Below the pieces are notes generated by a model. The model did no database searches, had not been told where the DNA came from, and saw only the letters and a list, made by a program, of their open reading frames with translations. A DNA stretch of 64,000 nt from Fusobacterium ulcerans (lineage in GTDB: Bacteria; Fusobacteriota; Fusobacteriia; Fusobacteriales; Fusobacteriaceae). The DNA lies in NCBI RefSeq assembly GCF_003019675.1, contig NZ_CP028105.1:186001-250000 (forward strand). Direction: 5' to 3'. Shown in pieces: positions 1 to 7,603 of this stretch (positions are counted from its first letter, which is position 1; every line of letters starts with the position of its first letter). The translations under genes were made by a program, and so were the position numbers.

Positions 1-367
1 CATTTAATACAGGGATACTAACAATAGCTACTTCTTTTCCTACAATCGGCATTACTAGAAAAACTGCAATACAAGTTATTACCATTCCTATGAAAGCCAT
101 TAAAACAGTTTTCCACTCTTCGATTAACTGTTTTACATTTACCATACTTCCCATATGGAATACAAGTATAGGACTTGCTAATGTTGCAACTTTATCTAAT
201 TGTGCTTTTGCAATTAGATCAGAAGGTATTACCCCAGTCATAAATAGGATAAGGAATCCCATCAATGCAATAAATACTGATGAAAGTTTAGCTTTAGTTG
301 CAACACCTAGAATATCCCCGATTGCAAATAAGCCGGCTACGATACTAAGCATCAAAAATTTTTCCAT
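1..367 (-). CDS. Multi-pass membrane protein, probable transporter (N-terminal part; gene runs off the left edge)
   Basis: Reading the minus strand from an ATG at 365-367 gives 122 codons, open to the window edge. The product begins MEKFLMLSIVAGLFAIGDI and is almost wholly hydrophobic, with about four membrane helices separated by short charged loops, as in a secondary transporter. An SD (GGGGGAAGT) lies just upstream. I do not recognise the family. Two copies of a TNGTATACAA operator lie about 125-155 bp upstream, matching those before the NhaC gene at 1965, so it is probably controlled by the FCD regulator at 604-1257. The C-terminal part is outside the window. Confidence 0.7.
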   Translation of the reverse strand, partial: MEKFLMLSIVAGLFAIGDILGVATKAKLSSVFIALMGFLILFMTGVIPSDLIAKAQLDKVATLASPILVFHMGSMVNVKQLIEEWKTVLMAFIGMVITCIAVFLVMPIVGKEVAIVSIPVLN

Positions 368-490
368 TTCTACTTCCCCCTTGTAGATTTATTAATACTT
401 TTATAAAAAAGTATTTACTAAGATATACCTTGAAAAATAGATTTTTACAAATATAATTTCTATATCGTAATAATACATCTCTTATATTTT

Positions 491-521
491 TCGTATACAA
501 TATATTATTTTTGGTATACAA
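491..521. promoter_or_regulatory. Pair of GntR/FCD-type operators upstream of the truncated membrane gene
   Basis: TCGTATACAA (491-500) and TGGTATACAA (512-521) are spaced 21 bp start to start, two helical turns. They match the two sites at 1883-1892 and 1912-1921. The YGT-ATAC core fits the GntR-family operator pattern with GT and AC half-sites. Assignment to the neighbouring FCD regulator is inference. Confidence 0.55.
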
Positions 522-568
522 TACTTGCATGTAATAAAAAATTGGTGTAAACTTTCTATAAAATAAAA

Positions 569-596
569 AAAGAACGGATCAATTTTTCCATTCTTT
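569..596 (-). terminator. Rho-independent terminator of the FCD regulator gene
   Basis: A 10-bp stem (569-578 with 587-596, one G-U pair when read on the minus strand) is followed on the minus strand by a U-rich tail (561-568). It sits directly after the stop of the regulator at 604. Confidence 0.75.
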
Positions 597-603
597 TTTT
601 ATT

Positions 604-1257
604 TTAAATAGATATTTTATCAAAAGTCTTTACAACATACTCTGCTGCATTATCTAAATGCTCTCCTAAAGCAGCATATATTTTATCATCATTTTTTTCT
701 TTTAGCGCCTCTATTATTTTTTCATGTTCATCTACTGTTTCCTGCATATTGGGGTTTGTTTTCTTAAATATATTCATATAGAAAGACAGTTCAGAAAGTA
801 TTTTTAAGGAAAGTTCTTTCTTAGAAAGAGAATAAAGATAATTATCAAATTCTTCCAATGTTTCTGAAAATTTTGCAAGATTGTTGCTGTTATTATATTT
901 TTGACTTTTTGCAACTATCTTTTCAACTTTTTTAATGTGTTTATCTGTCATTATCTCTTTTATTTCTTTATATATAATATATTCAAGTTCTAATCTTATT
1001 TCGTATATTTCTTTTACTTTTTCTGAGTCAAACTTCTTTAGAAATACACCTTTAAAAGGTATTCTCTCTATTATCCCCATCATTTCCAATTTGCTTAAAG
1101 CTTCTCTCAAAGGTGTTCTGCTTATATTATATCTGATGGAATATTCATTTTCATTTATTTTTTCCCCGAATTTTATATTACCATTTATAATATCATTTTT
1201 TAATGCTTCAAATACAAGTGTTCTCCTGTCCATAACTTCTATAGCGTTTTCTTTCAT
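604..1257 (-). CDS. GntR-family transcriptional regulator, FadR/FCD subfamily
   Basis: A 217-residue protein. Residues about 10-75 form the winged helix typical of GntR proteins (NISRTPLREALSKLEMMGII is the recognition segment, ending in the wing KGVFLKKF). Residues about 80-210 are helical, as in the FCD effector domain. FCD regulators usually repress genes for uptake or breakdown of small organic or amino acids, whose acid binds the FCD pocket. The start is ATG at 1255-1257 behind AGGAGTG. The gene lies between the genes it probably controls: a membrane protein on the left and the NhaC/M20 peptidase unit on the right, both preceded by TNGTATACAA sites. The effector is not readable from sequence. 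Confidence 0.9.
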   Translation of the reverse strand: MKENAIEVMDRRTLVFEALKNDIINGNIKFGEKINENEYSIRYNISRTPLREALSKLEMMGIIERIPFKGVFLKKFDSEKVKEIYEIRLELEYIIYKEIKEIMTDKHIKKVEKIVAKSQKYNNSNNLAKFSETLEEFDNYLYSLSKKELSLKILSELSFYMNIFKKTNPNMQETVDEHEKIIEALKEKNDDKIYAALGEHLDNAAEYVVKTFDKISI

Positions 1258-1702
1258 ATGTTACACTCCTTAATAAAAATTTACCAAAAAATTGATTACC
1301 CCATAATAATTTTATCACACTTTTTCTTTTTAATCTAGGATTTCAAATTAATTTCTACTAAAAAAATAGATAATAATAAAAAACTTTTATTCTTCTACAA
1401 TTTTTCTATATATTAATAATATAAATAATATATTTTACAAAAAAAATTATCTATTATATACTCAGGTCTACAATAAATAATTTTTTAGATAGAGGCGCAA
1501 AAGACATCAGTATAATCATTTACATCTGGCAGATATTAAAAATGATTTGAAAGGGGATTTTGCCGAAATAGAAATATAAATGCCAAAGTATTTTTATTGG
1601 GAGTATGGATAACATCTATACTACTGTCATTATTTTTCATTAATGGAGTGCTGTCTTTAGAAATTTTTTAATCAATATTATTTTGGTAAATAAAAAATTT
1701 TT

Positions 1703-1740
1703 AATCACAGTCTATAATTTTTAGCTGTGATTTTTTTATT
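1703..1740 (+). terminator. Strong plus-strand terminator without an intact upstream gene
   Basis: The perfect 8-bp stem AATCACAG (1703-1710) / CTGTGATT (1725-1732) is followed by a T run (1731-1737). No intact plus-strand gene precedes it, only the relic at about 1510-1671. Confidence 0.75.
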
Positions 1741-1841
1741 TCATTCTTCTGAAAAATAACTTTTTAGGTAATTTACCCGTTTTTTTAATATTGAAACAAA
1801 TCAAAAAAAATTAAAATAATACATTTGAATCAAAAAAAGTA

Positions 1842-1921
1842 TTGACAAATCAACAATTATACTTTAAACTTTGTTTAAGAAATCGTATACAATATTCTAA
1901 ATTTTAAAAAGTTGTATACAA
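1842..1921 (+). promoter_or_regulatory. Promoter and two downstream operators of the NhaC/M20 genes
   Basis: TTGACA (1842-1847), 17-bp spacer, TAAACT (1865-1870). Immediately downstream are TCGTATACAA (1883-1892) and the perfect palindrome TTGTATACAA (1912-1921). Operators at about +6 to +45 would block initiation or elongation, implying repression by the FCD regulator. Confidence 0.6.
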
Positions 1922-1964
1922 TCTTTAAAGGACGTATATTAAATTAAAATGGGGGGTTATCTTT

Positions 1965-3359
1965 ATGGAAAACCAAGCAAAAAAAGTTTCATCTGGTCAA
2001 GCTATGCTTATTCTCGTTATTTCTATACTTGTTATCATATTAGGAATAAAAGTAGTTAAAGCACCTACTGCTATTATCTTGTTATTTGGAGGAGTTATAA
2101 CTGTTATAATTTCTACTATCTTTGGGATCGAATATTCTAACATTCAAAGTGATATAGTGAAAACTATAACTACTATGGCTGTTCCTATCCTTATTGTACT
2201 ATCTGTTGGAGTTTTAGTTGGAGCATGGATGATTTCTGGAACTGTTCCTCTTATGATTTACTACGGAATGAAAGTGCTAAGCCCTAGTCTTTTCTTAGTA
2301 ATGGTATGTATAATCTGTACATTGATGTCTGTTATGGCAGGAACATCTTGGGGAACTATCAGTACTGTTGGTATTGCTTTTATGGGAGTTGCTGTTGGAC
2401 TTGGTATTTCTTTACCAATGACTGCTGGAGCTGTTGTAAGTGGAGCTATCTTTGGAGACAAACTTTCTCCTCTGTCTGACTCTACTGTATTATCAGCAGC
2501 AGTTTGTGAAGTTAATCTTCTAGAAGCAATAAAGCACTCTTTTAAAACAACTTTACCTGCATTTATAATTGCTTTGATCATGTACTTTGTTGTTGGTCTT
2601 CAATATAAAGATGGTGTTATTGGTGGAGAAAGTTATGATCTTATCATGGGAACTTTAGAAAAAACTTTCACACTTAATCCTTTATTATTGATTCCACCTG
2701 TATTAGTTCTAGTGCTTATCATTATGAAAAAGCCTACACTGCCTGTATTTACTATTGGAATTATTGCTGGATGTGTTCTGGCTATGGTATTCCAAGGAAC
2801 TACATTAAATCAAGTAGCTGGTGCTCTTTCTAGCGGATATACTAGTAAAACTGGTGTAGCTATTGTTGATAAAATGCTTGTTAGAGGTGGATTGAACAGT
2901 ATGCTTGGTACAGTTGCTCTTCTTATAGCTTCTGCAATATTCGGAGCTCCATTGAGAACAGCTGGAGTTGTAGATATTCTTCTTGAAAAAATAACTAATA
3001 TTGCTAAAACTGGTAAATCAATGATGGTTGGAGTATTTGTTTTACACTCTTTATTCTTCACAATTACTGGAAGCTACTATGTAACTTACTCAGTTCTTGG
3101 ACAAATGGTAAGAGGATTATTTGATTCTTATGGATTAAAAAGAAAGAACCTTGCTAGAATACTTTTAGATACAGGTACTGGATTTGCACCTATCGTTCCA
3201 TGGAGTGTTACAGGAGTATTCGTTGCAACTACTCTTGGAGTAAAAACAATGGATTTCATATTATATGCTCCAGTTACTTATCTAAGTATAATAATCTCTT
3301 TCATCTATATTATTACTGGATTTACTATTGAAAAAAGCGATGGTAAAAAAGAAATTTAA
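1965..3359 (+). CDS. NhaC-family Na+/H+ antiporter-type transporter
   Basis: A 464-residue integral membrane protein with about eleven to twelve hydrophobic segments. The central conserved block of the NhaC family is visible (GTSWGTISTVGIAFMGVAVG, then SGAIFGDKLSPLSDSTVLSA). Family members exchange Na+ for H+ or for organic solutes, and several act as amino- or hydroxy-acid exchangers. The start is set by GGGGGG eight bases before ATG. It is followed 154 bp later by an M20 peptidase and shares operators with the membrane gene at 1-367, so a role in taking up a peptide or acylated amino acid, rather than pH control, is my inference. Confidence 0.85.
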   Translation: MENQAKKVSSGQAMLILVISILVIILGIKVVKAPTAIILLFGGVITVIISTIFGIEYSNIQSDIVKTITTMAVPILIVLSVGVLVGAWMISGTVPLMIYYGMKVLSPSLFLVMVCIICTLMSVMAGTSWGTISTVGIAFMGVAVGLGISLPMTAGAVVSGAIFGDKLSPLSDSTVLSAAVCEVNLLEAIKHSFKTTLPAFIIALIMYFVVGLQYKDGVIGGESYDLIMGTLEKTFTLNPLLLIPPVLVLVLIIMKKPTLPVFTIGIIAGCVLAMVFQGTTLNQVAGALSSGYTSKTGVAIVDKMLVRGGLNSMLGTVALLIASAIFGAPLRTAGVVDILLEKITNIAKTGKSMMVGVFVLHSLFFTITGSYYVTYSVLGQMVRGLFDSYGLKRKNLARILLDTGTGFAPIVPWSVTGVFVATTLGVKTMDFILYAPVTYLSIIISFIYIITGFTIEKSDGKKEI

Positions 3360-3427
3360 GCCAAACTATATAACATCAGGGGAAAACATTGACAAGTGCT
3401 TATAAAATAAAAAATACTAAATTTTGA

Positions 3428-3514
3428 GGGGTTAATTTAATAAATTAACCTCCCAAATTATGAAACCTTAAAAAGATAAAAATTTAAAAATAAACTATAT
3501 CGGGGGTTAATTTA
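3428..3514 (+). promoter_or_regulatory. Possible translational switch: two mutually exclusive hairpins over the M20 peptidase SD
   Basis: The segment TAAATTAACC (3441-3450) plus following TCC can pair with GGTTAATTTA at 3430-3439, a compact hairpin. It can equally pair with the identical stretch at 3505-3514, which contains the SD and first start-codon base of the next gene. The second pairing (about 13 bp including one G-U) would hide the ribosome-binding site. Confidence 0.4.
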
Positions 3515-4659
3515 TGATAAATGAAAATTTAATCAAAGAGTATTGGTATGATATGATAAAAATCAGGAGTATTACAGGAGAAGAGGCAAAACTTGCTGAA
3601 TATGTTGCTGATAAATTAAAAGGATTCGGACTTGAACCTAAAATGAGCTATTACGAAGGAGACGAAGAAAAACAAAGTCCTTCTGTTTATGCAGTTTTAG
3701 ACAGTGGAAAACCTGGTCCTAAACTTATGCTCATTGGTCATATAGATACTGTAAAAGTAGCAAATGGATGGAATACTGATCCATTTACTCCAACTGAAGA
3801 TGGAGACAGGACATATGGTCTTGGAGCTATGGATATGAAAGGCGGACTTGCTGCTATTCTTGCTACTACAAAATATTATTCAGAAAATAAAGATAAATTC
3901 ACTGGAGAACTTGTCCTTGCATTTGTATCAGATGAAGAAAATCTTTCTAAAGGAACTTATCAGTTAGTAAACGAGGGATTAAGTGCTGACATGGCTATAA
4001 TGGCTGAATGCAGATTTGATAATATGGCTATTGGTTTCAGAGGAAGATATAGTATTGAAGTTACTGTATCTGGAAAAGCTGCTCATGCAAGCCATTATCC
4101 AAATGTTGGAGAAAACGCTCTTATCTCTGGAAGTAAATTAGCAATAGCTATTGAAGAGCTTCCTACTATTATCCATCCAACTCTTGGAGGAGGAACTTGG
4201 GTAGTAAGAAGTATAGAAGGTGGAGTTAAAAATGCTCTTATAGTTCCTGAAAAATGCGAACTATTCATAGACAGATATACTGTACCTGGAGAAACTTATG
4301 AAGTTTGTGAAAAACAAATATTAGAAGCTGCTGAAAAATTAGGATTAGCTGGTAAAGTAGATGTAAGACTAAAACCTAGAAAATCAGCATATATGGAACC
4401 ATTTGCATTAGAAGAATCTCATGTATTAGTTCAAACTGTAAAAGAAACATTCAAAGAAGTAACTGGTAATGAAATCAGAATAGAATTTGACAAATCAGTT
4501 TGCGACTCTAATATATTAGCTAACTCTTTAGATATTCCTACAGTAACTTTTGGACCATCTGGAGGAAATATGCATGGAGCTAATGAATATGGACATATCC
4601 ATCAAGTACTTGCTGCCACAGAAATTTATATAAAAACTGTTTCAAAACTTTCAAAATAA
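3514..4659 (+). CDS. M20-family zinc peptidase/deacylase (ArgE/DapE/YgeY type)
   Basis: A 381-residue cytosolic metallohydrolase. Visible metal ligands and catalytic residues: H76 and D78 in GHIDTV, D107 in GAMDMKG, E141-E142 in SDEEN, E165 in AECRFD, and the C-terminal His in GPSGGNMHGANEYGH. The insert at about residues 180-290 (RYSIEVTVSGKAAHASHYP) is the usual dimerisation domain. The family removes acyl or aminoacyl groups from amino acids or dipeptides. Placement behind an NhaC-type transporter, under common operators, suggests it hydrolyses the imported compound; the exact substrate cannot be read. SD GGGGG sits 7-11 bases before ATG. Confidence 0.85.
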   Translation: MINENLIKEYWYDMIKIRSITGEEAKLAEYVADKLKGFGLEPKMSYYEGDEEKQSPSVYAVLDSGKPGPKLMLIGHIDTVKVANGWNTDPFTPTEDGDRTYGLGAMDMKGGLAAILATTKYYSENKDKFTGELVLAFVSDEENLSKGTYQLVNEGLSADMAIMAECRFDNMAIGFRGRYSIEVTVSGKAAHASHYPNVGENALISGSKLAIAIEELPTIIHPTLGGGTWVVRSIEGGVKNALIVPEKCELFIDRYTVPGETYEVCEKQILEAAEKLGLAGKVDVRLKPRKSAYMEPFALEESHVLVQTVKETFKEVTGNEIRIEFDKSVCDSNILANSLDIPTVTFGPSGGNMHGANEYGHIHQVLAATEIYIKTVSKLSK

Positions 4660-4689
4660 CCATTAAGTATCCCTAAAACAAAGAACATG

Positions 4690-4769
4690 AAAAAAGCTGA
4701 CAAGAAGGAAATCTTCAAGTCAGCTTTTTTCTATAAAAAGAACTATCTGATTGGAACAGATAGTTCTTT
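4690..4769. terminator. Two consecutive hairpin terminators between convergent genes
   Basis: The first hairpin pairs 4690-4701 with 4719-4730 (12 bp, A-run before and T-run after, so bidirectional). The second pairs 4737-4749 with 4757-4769 (13 bp perfect). They separate the M20 gene (plus) from yccF (minus). Confidence 0.85.
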
Positions 4770-4843
4770 CTGAGGTTTTACCTTCTAAATTATAATTACC
4801 AACTTAAATTTACCAAAAATACAAGTAAGGATATTTATCCTTA

Positions 4844-5236
4844 TTATTTTCTGCCTGTAAATCTTCTGTCTACCAAAGTATATTTATATGGATTAAAAGC
4901 TATCTTAGCTAATTTAAAATTCTGTATTCCCATAGGTATTCCTATTATTGTTATACATTGTAATATTCCAGCTATGATATGTGATATTGCCAGCCATATT
5001 CCTAAAAGAATTATCCATAAAAATGCTGATATCGGTCTTGGCGGCTCTCCATACTCTGTTTTCAGTACTATATCTTTTCCAAAAGGCGTCAGACATGAAC
5101 CAGCCATTTCAAAACATCCCCTTGCAAATGGTATAGTCACTATAAGGATTGTACTTATTATTCCAGCTACAAACCATTCAAAAGCCAGAACCAGTCCTCC
5201 TAAAAATAACCATATAATATTTAATAATAAATTCAT
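4844..5236 (-). CDS. yccF: YccF-family inner membrane protein (DUF307)
   Basis: A 130-residue protein with three to four hydrophobic segments and the family's duplicated pattern (GGLVLAFEWFVAGIISTILI and later IAGILQCITIIGIPMGIQNF, then PYKYTLVD). Length is close to the usual 120-150. Function of the family is not established. SD GAGGAGG precedes the ATG. It lies 37 bp downstream of the TtcA-like gene with no terminator between them, so the three minus-strand genes are probably co-transcribed. Confidence 0.85.
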   Translation of the reverse strand: MNLLLNIIWLFLGGLVLAFEWFVAGIISTILIVTIPFARGCFEMAGSCLTPFGKDIVLKTEYGEPPRPISAFLWIILLGIWLAISHIIAGILQCITIIGIPMGIQNFKLAKIAFNPYKYTLVDRRFTGRK

Positions 5237-5273
5237 AATTCCTCCTCTATTCTGTATACAGTTGATGTATTAT

Positions 5274-6035
5274 TTAATCCAGTAATTCTTTGATACTGTT
5301 AAAGATCACGCTTCTCACATCTTTATTTTCTAAAGATATCTCTTTTATGAGGTTTTTAACTCTCAATCTTCTTGAATTTTCACTGACTTCATATGGACAG
5401 TCGGATTTTACCACAGGAAGCTCCAACTTATTCACATATCTTATTATATCTTTTTCTTCAACAAATGCAAGAGGTCTTATTACAGTGACTCCATATTCTT
5501 CTGAAAGATAGCACGGTTTCATCATCTTCATATTTCCCTGATAAAATACATTCATGAGAAAAGTTTCTATTATATCGTCTTTATGATGTCCTAAAGCAAG
5601 TTTATTTACTCCCTGCTCTTTCATCATTCTATAAAGAATCCCTCTTCTTATTCTTCCACACAGAAAACATGGATTTTTTACTTCTTTTTCTCCAAAAAGC
5701 ATATCACTTAGATTTGTATGCTCCACTTGAAGTTTTAATCCCAGTTTTTCACAATATTTTTCTATTACTTCAAATGAAGCTTTATCAATATTGGGGTGTA
5801 TATGAATAGGAATAATTTCAAAATCTATATTAGCTATCTTTTTTATTCTTACCAGAGCATTTAGAGTAGTCAGACTGTCTTTCCCTCCTGATACCCCCAC
5901 AGCTATTCTGTCTCCTGCCTCTATCATGTTATATTTGTGCATTGCACGTCCTACAGGGCTCCATATAGTTTTACTGAAATTCTTATTCTCTATAAAATTT
6001 AATATATTATTTTCTTTTTTTATTATCTCTTCCAT
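5274..6035 (-). CDS. TtcA-like PP-loop ATPase (tRNA thiolation type), copy 1
   Basis: A 253-residue N-type ATP pyrophosphatase. The PP-loop SGGKDS is at residues 49-54. Cysteines C123 and C126 (CFLC) and C213 (SDCP) match the three-Cys [4Fe-4S] pattern of TtcA, which makes 2-thiocytidine at tRNA position 32. GHHKDD near residue 150 is the second nucleotide-site motif. It begins 2 bp after the stop of a paralogue with the same architecture. Which copy, if either, is the true TtcA is not decidable here; one may thiolate another tRNA base or substrate. SD GAGG precedes ATG. Confidence 0.85.
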   Translation of the reverse strand: MEEIIKKENNILNFIENKNFSKTIWSPVGRAMHKYNMIEAGDRIAVGVSGGKDSLTTLNALVRIKKIANIDFEIIPIHIHPNIDKASFEVIEKYCEKLGLKLQVEHTNLSDMLFGEKEVKNPCFLCGRIRRGILYRMMKEQGVNKLALGHHKDDIIETFLMNVFYQGNMKMMKPCYLSEEYGVTVIRPLAFVEEKDIIRYVNKLELPVVKSDCPYEVSENSRRLRVKNLIKEISLENKDVRSVIFNSIKELLD

Positions 6036-6037
6036 TA

Positions 6038-6841
6038 TTATTCCTCTGTCTTATTAATATCGCTTTTATTTCCTCTTGTATATCCAATGACATAGTCAAG
6101 GTTGATGTTCTTCATAGAATTAAAAATACTTTGCTTTATATTTGGATTTTTTTCTTCAAGTTCATTCAAAAGAATTTTTATCTCTTTTCTTTTAGAATCA
6201 GTTTTACCAGATTCCACAGGACATCCACATCCCATAGCTTCTATCTCGTTTCTTTGAGTATAGGCTATTATATCCTTTTCTTTTATGTATACCATTGGTC
6301 TTATAAGCTCCATTTTTCCACTTGTTGATTTTACTTTTGGTATCATTGTTTTTACAGTTCCAGCATAAAACATATTTATCATAGTTGTTTCTACAACATC
6401 ATCAAAATGGTGTCCCAAAGCAAGCTTGTTATATCCTAGCTCCTCCACTTTATTATATAGCACCCCTCTTCTCATCTTGGCACATAAAAAACATGGGCTT
6501 TCTGGATTTTCTTTAAAGGCAATCTCCCAAACATTAGCTTCAAAGACTTCACATGGTATCTCAAGTTCTTCTAAATTAGACTTGAACTGCTCCATATCCA
6601 TAGCTCCAAATCCCGGATTCATTGAAATAAAAGCTACTTCAAAATTTTTGCTTCTGTCTTTTTTCATTTCCTGAAATAATTTACATAAAAGAAGGCTGTC
6701 CTTCCCTCCTGATACTCCTACTGCTATTCTATCTCCATCTTCTATAAGATTAAAGTCTTTTACGGCTTTTACAAACTTTGTCCATATTTTTTTTCTGTAT
6801 GTAGTTCTTAAACTTTCTAATGCTATTTCTCCTTTTCTCAT
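6038..6841 (-). CDS. TtcA-like PP-loop ATPase, copy 2
   Basis: A 267-residue protein, PP-loop SGGKDS at residues 44-49, CFLC at 117-120, a third cysteine site GCGCP at 204-208, and GHHFDD near 144. The reading frame stays open to a TTG at 6916. I choose ATG 6839-6841 because a strong SD (AGGAGG) lies directly before it and the predicted promoter (-10 at 6866-6871) starts transcription downstream of that TTG. It is first in the minus-strand run with copy 1 and yccF. Overall layout is that of TtcA-family sulfurtransferases; the substrate of each paralogue is unknown. Confidence 0.85.
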   Translation of the reverse strand: MRKGEIALESLRTTYRKKIWTKFVKAVKDFNLIEDGDRIAVGVSGGKDSLLLCKLFQEMKKDRSKNFEVAFISMNPGFGAMDMEQFKSNLEELEIPCEVFEANVWEIAFKENPESPCFLCAKMRRGVLYNKVEELGYNKLALGHHFDDVVETTMINMFYAGTVKTMIPKVKSTSGKMELIRPMVYIKEKDIIAYTQRNEIEAMGCGCPVESGKTDSKRKEIKILLNELEEKNPNIKQSIFNSMKNINLDYVIGYTRGNKSDINKTEE

Positions 6842-6865
6842 CTGTTCCTCCTTTTGTGATATGAT

Positions 6866-6908
6866 ATTATAATATTTTTTCCAATTTCTGTCTAGGATAT
6901 GATATAAT
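6866..6908. promoter_or_regulatory. Divergent promoters for the TtcA-like operon and the Cys-rich gene
   Basis: Minus strand: TAGACA (6889-6894), 17-bp spacer, TATAAT (6866-6871). Plus strand: an extended -10, TGA-TATAAT, with TATAAT at 6903-6908. The two overlap within about 45 bp, so they may compete. Confidence 0.55.
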
Positions 6909-6943
6909 TTATTCAAACATATCTTATTACGAAAGGAAAAATT

Positions 6944-7258
6944 ATGACTGATATTGAAATAAAGCTTATAAAATTTCTTCTTACTTCATCTGTCTACAGT
7001 GACAATGCTGTAATGAAAAATTTAGGAATAAATGAAGAGGAACTTGCCAAGGCTTATGAATCTCTTGAAAAAAATGGATACTTAGAATCATATAGTGAAT
7101 ATGAAGCTAGAAATCCCAAAACTGGATGTTCTTCCAACTGTTGCAGCGGCGAGGATTGCAGCAGCTGTAATAAATGCAGTATGGACAATACTTTTGATAC
7201 TTCAAAAGTAAAGGTAATCACAGTAAAAGCAATTCTTGAATTTGAAACAGAAATTTAA
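6944..7258 (+). CDS. Small Cys-rich protein with winged-helix-like N-terminus
   Basis: A 104-residue protein. Residues 1-55 look like a small winged helix (short helices, then NGYLESYSEY). Residues about 61-80 hold seven cysteines in a tight cluster (GCSSNCCSGEDCSSCNKC), suggesting a metal or Fe-S site, followed by a beta-like tail. Layout recalls small FeoC-like or ArsR-like metal-responsive proteins, but I cannot assign a family. It diverges from the TtcA-like Fe-S sulfurtransferase genes, so a link to sulfur or Fe-S status is possible. SD GAAAGGA. Confidence 0.65.
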   Translation: MTDIEIKLIKFLLTSSVYSDNAVMKNLGINEEELAKAYESLEKNGYLESYSEYEARNPKTGCSSNCCSGEDCSSCNKCSMDNTFDTSKVKVITVKAILEFETEI

Positions 7259-7278
7259 AAAATATTTTTCTTTAAATT

Positions 7279-7303
7279 GAGCTCTTTTTAGGGCTCTTTT
7301 TTT
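7279..7303 (+). terminator. Terminator of the Cys-rich gene
   Basis: Stem GAGCTC (7279-7284) / GGGCTC (7291-7296, one G-U pair), followed by seven Ts. Confidence 0.75.
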
Positions 7304-7603
7304 ATTTCAATGAAAAAATTTTCTTTTATAGAAAAAAACAAATTAGAATTTTTTTGAGGAATTGTGATAAAAATGATGAACTTTTAAAATTTAAAAAATA
7401 AAAAAAATTATTAAAAAAATACTTAAAAAAATATCTAAAGAATAAATTTGGTTAAGAGCAACATCGTGAACATTTATTATTCTTCTTATTCACACCTTTA
7501 ATTCAAATTTTAAAATAATTTATATACAAGAGTAGGATGTTATGATAATATAGATATTGTTAACATTAAAAAAATAAATTTAATAAAGAAAGAGGAGAGT
7601 AGA
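7304..7603. other. AT-rich leader of the replication-like gene block
   Basis: About 300 bp, very AT-rich with A and T runs, without a recognisable gene or RNA. The SD of the following gene (AGAGGAGAG) is at its end. No clear promoter boxes. Confidence 0.4.

Larger units (their letters stand above)
1258..1964. other. 707-bp gene-free region: regulator promoter, gene relic, lone terminator, nhaC promoter
   Basis: About the first 230 bp are AT-rich leader of the regulator. Around 1510-1671 there are two overlapping short reading frames. One encodes HLADIKNDLKGDFAEIEI and then stops; the other continues with a hydrophobic segment (VFLLGVWITSILLSLFFING) ending at 1671. Together they look like the end of a small coiled-coil plus one-helix membrane protein disrupted by a frameshift. 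A plus-strand terminator follows at 1703-1740. The rest is the promoter and operators of the NhaC gene. Confidence 0.5.

Noticed and set aside
90-386. Plus-strand reading frame over the truncated membrane gene
   Set aside because: It is the antisense of a membrane-protein frame with a better SD; composition is not protein-like.
6842-6916. N-terminal extension of TtcA-like copy 2 to a TTG at 6916
   Set aside because: No SD; a promoter (TAGACA-N17-TATAAT) lies inside it, and AGGAGG precedes ATG 6841.
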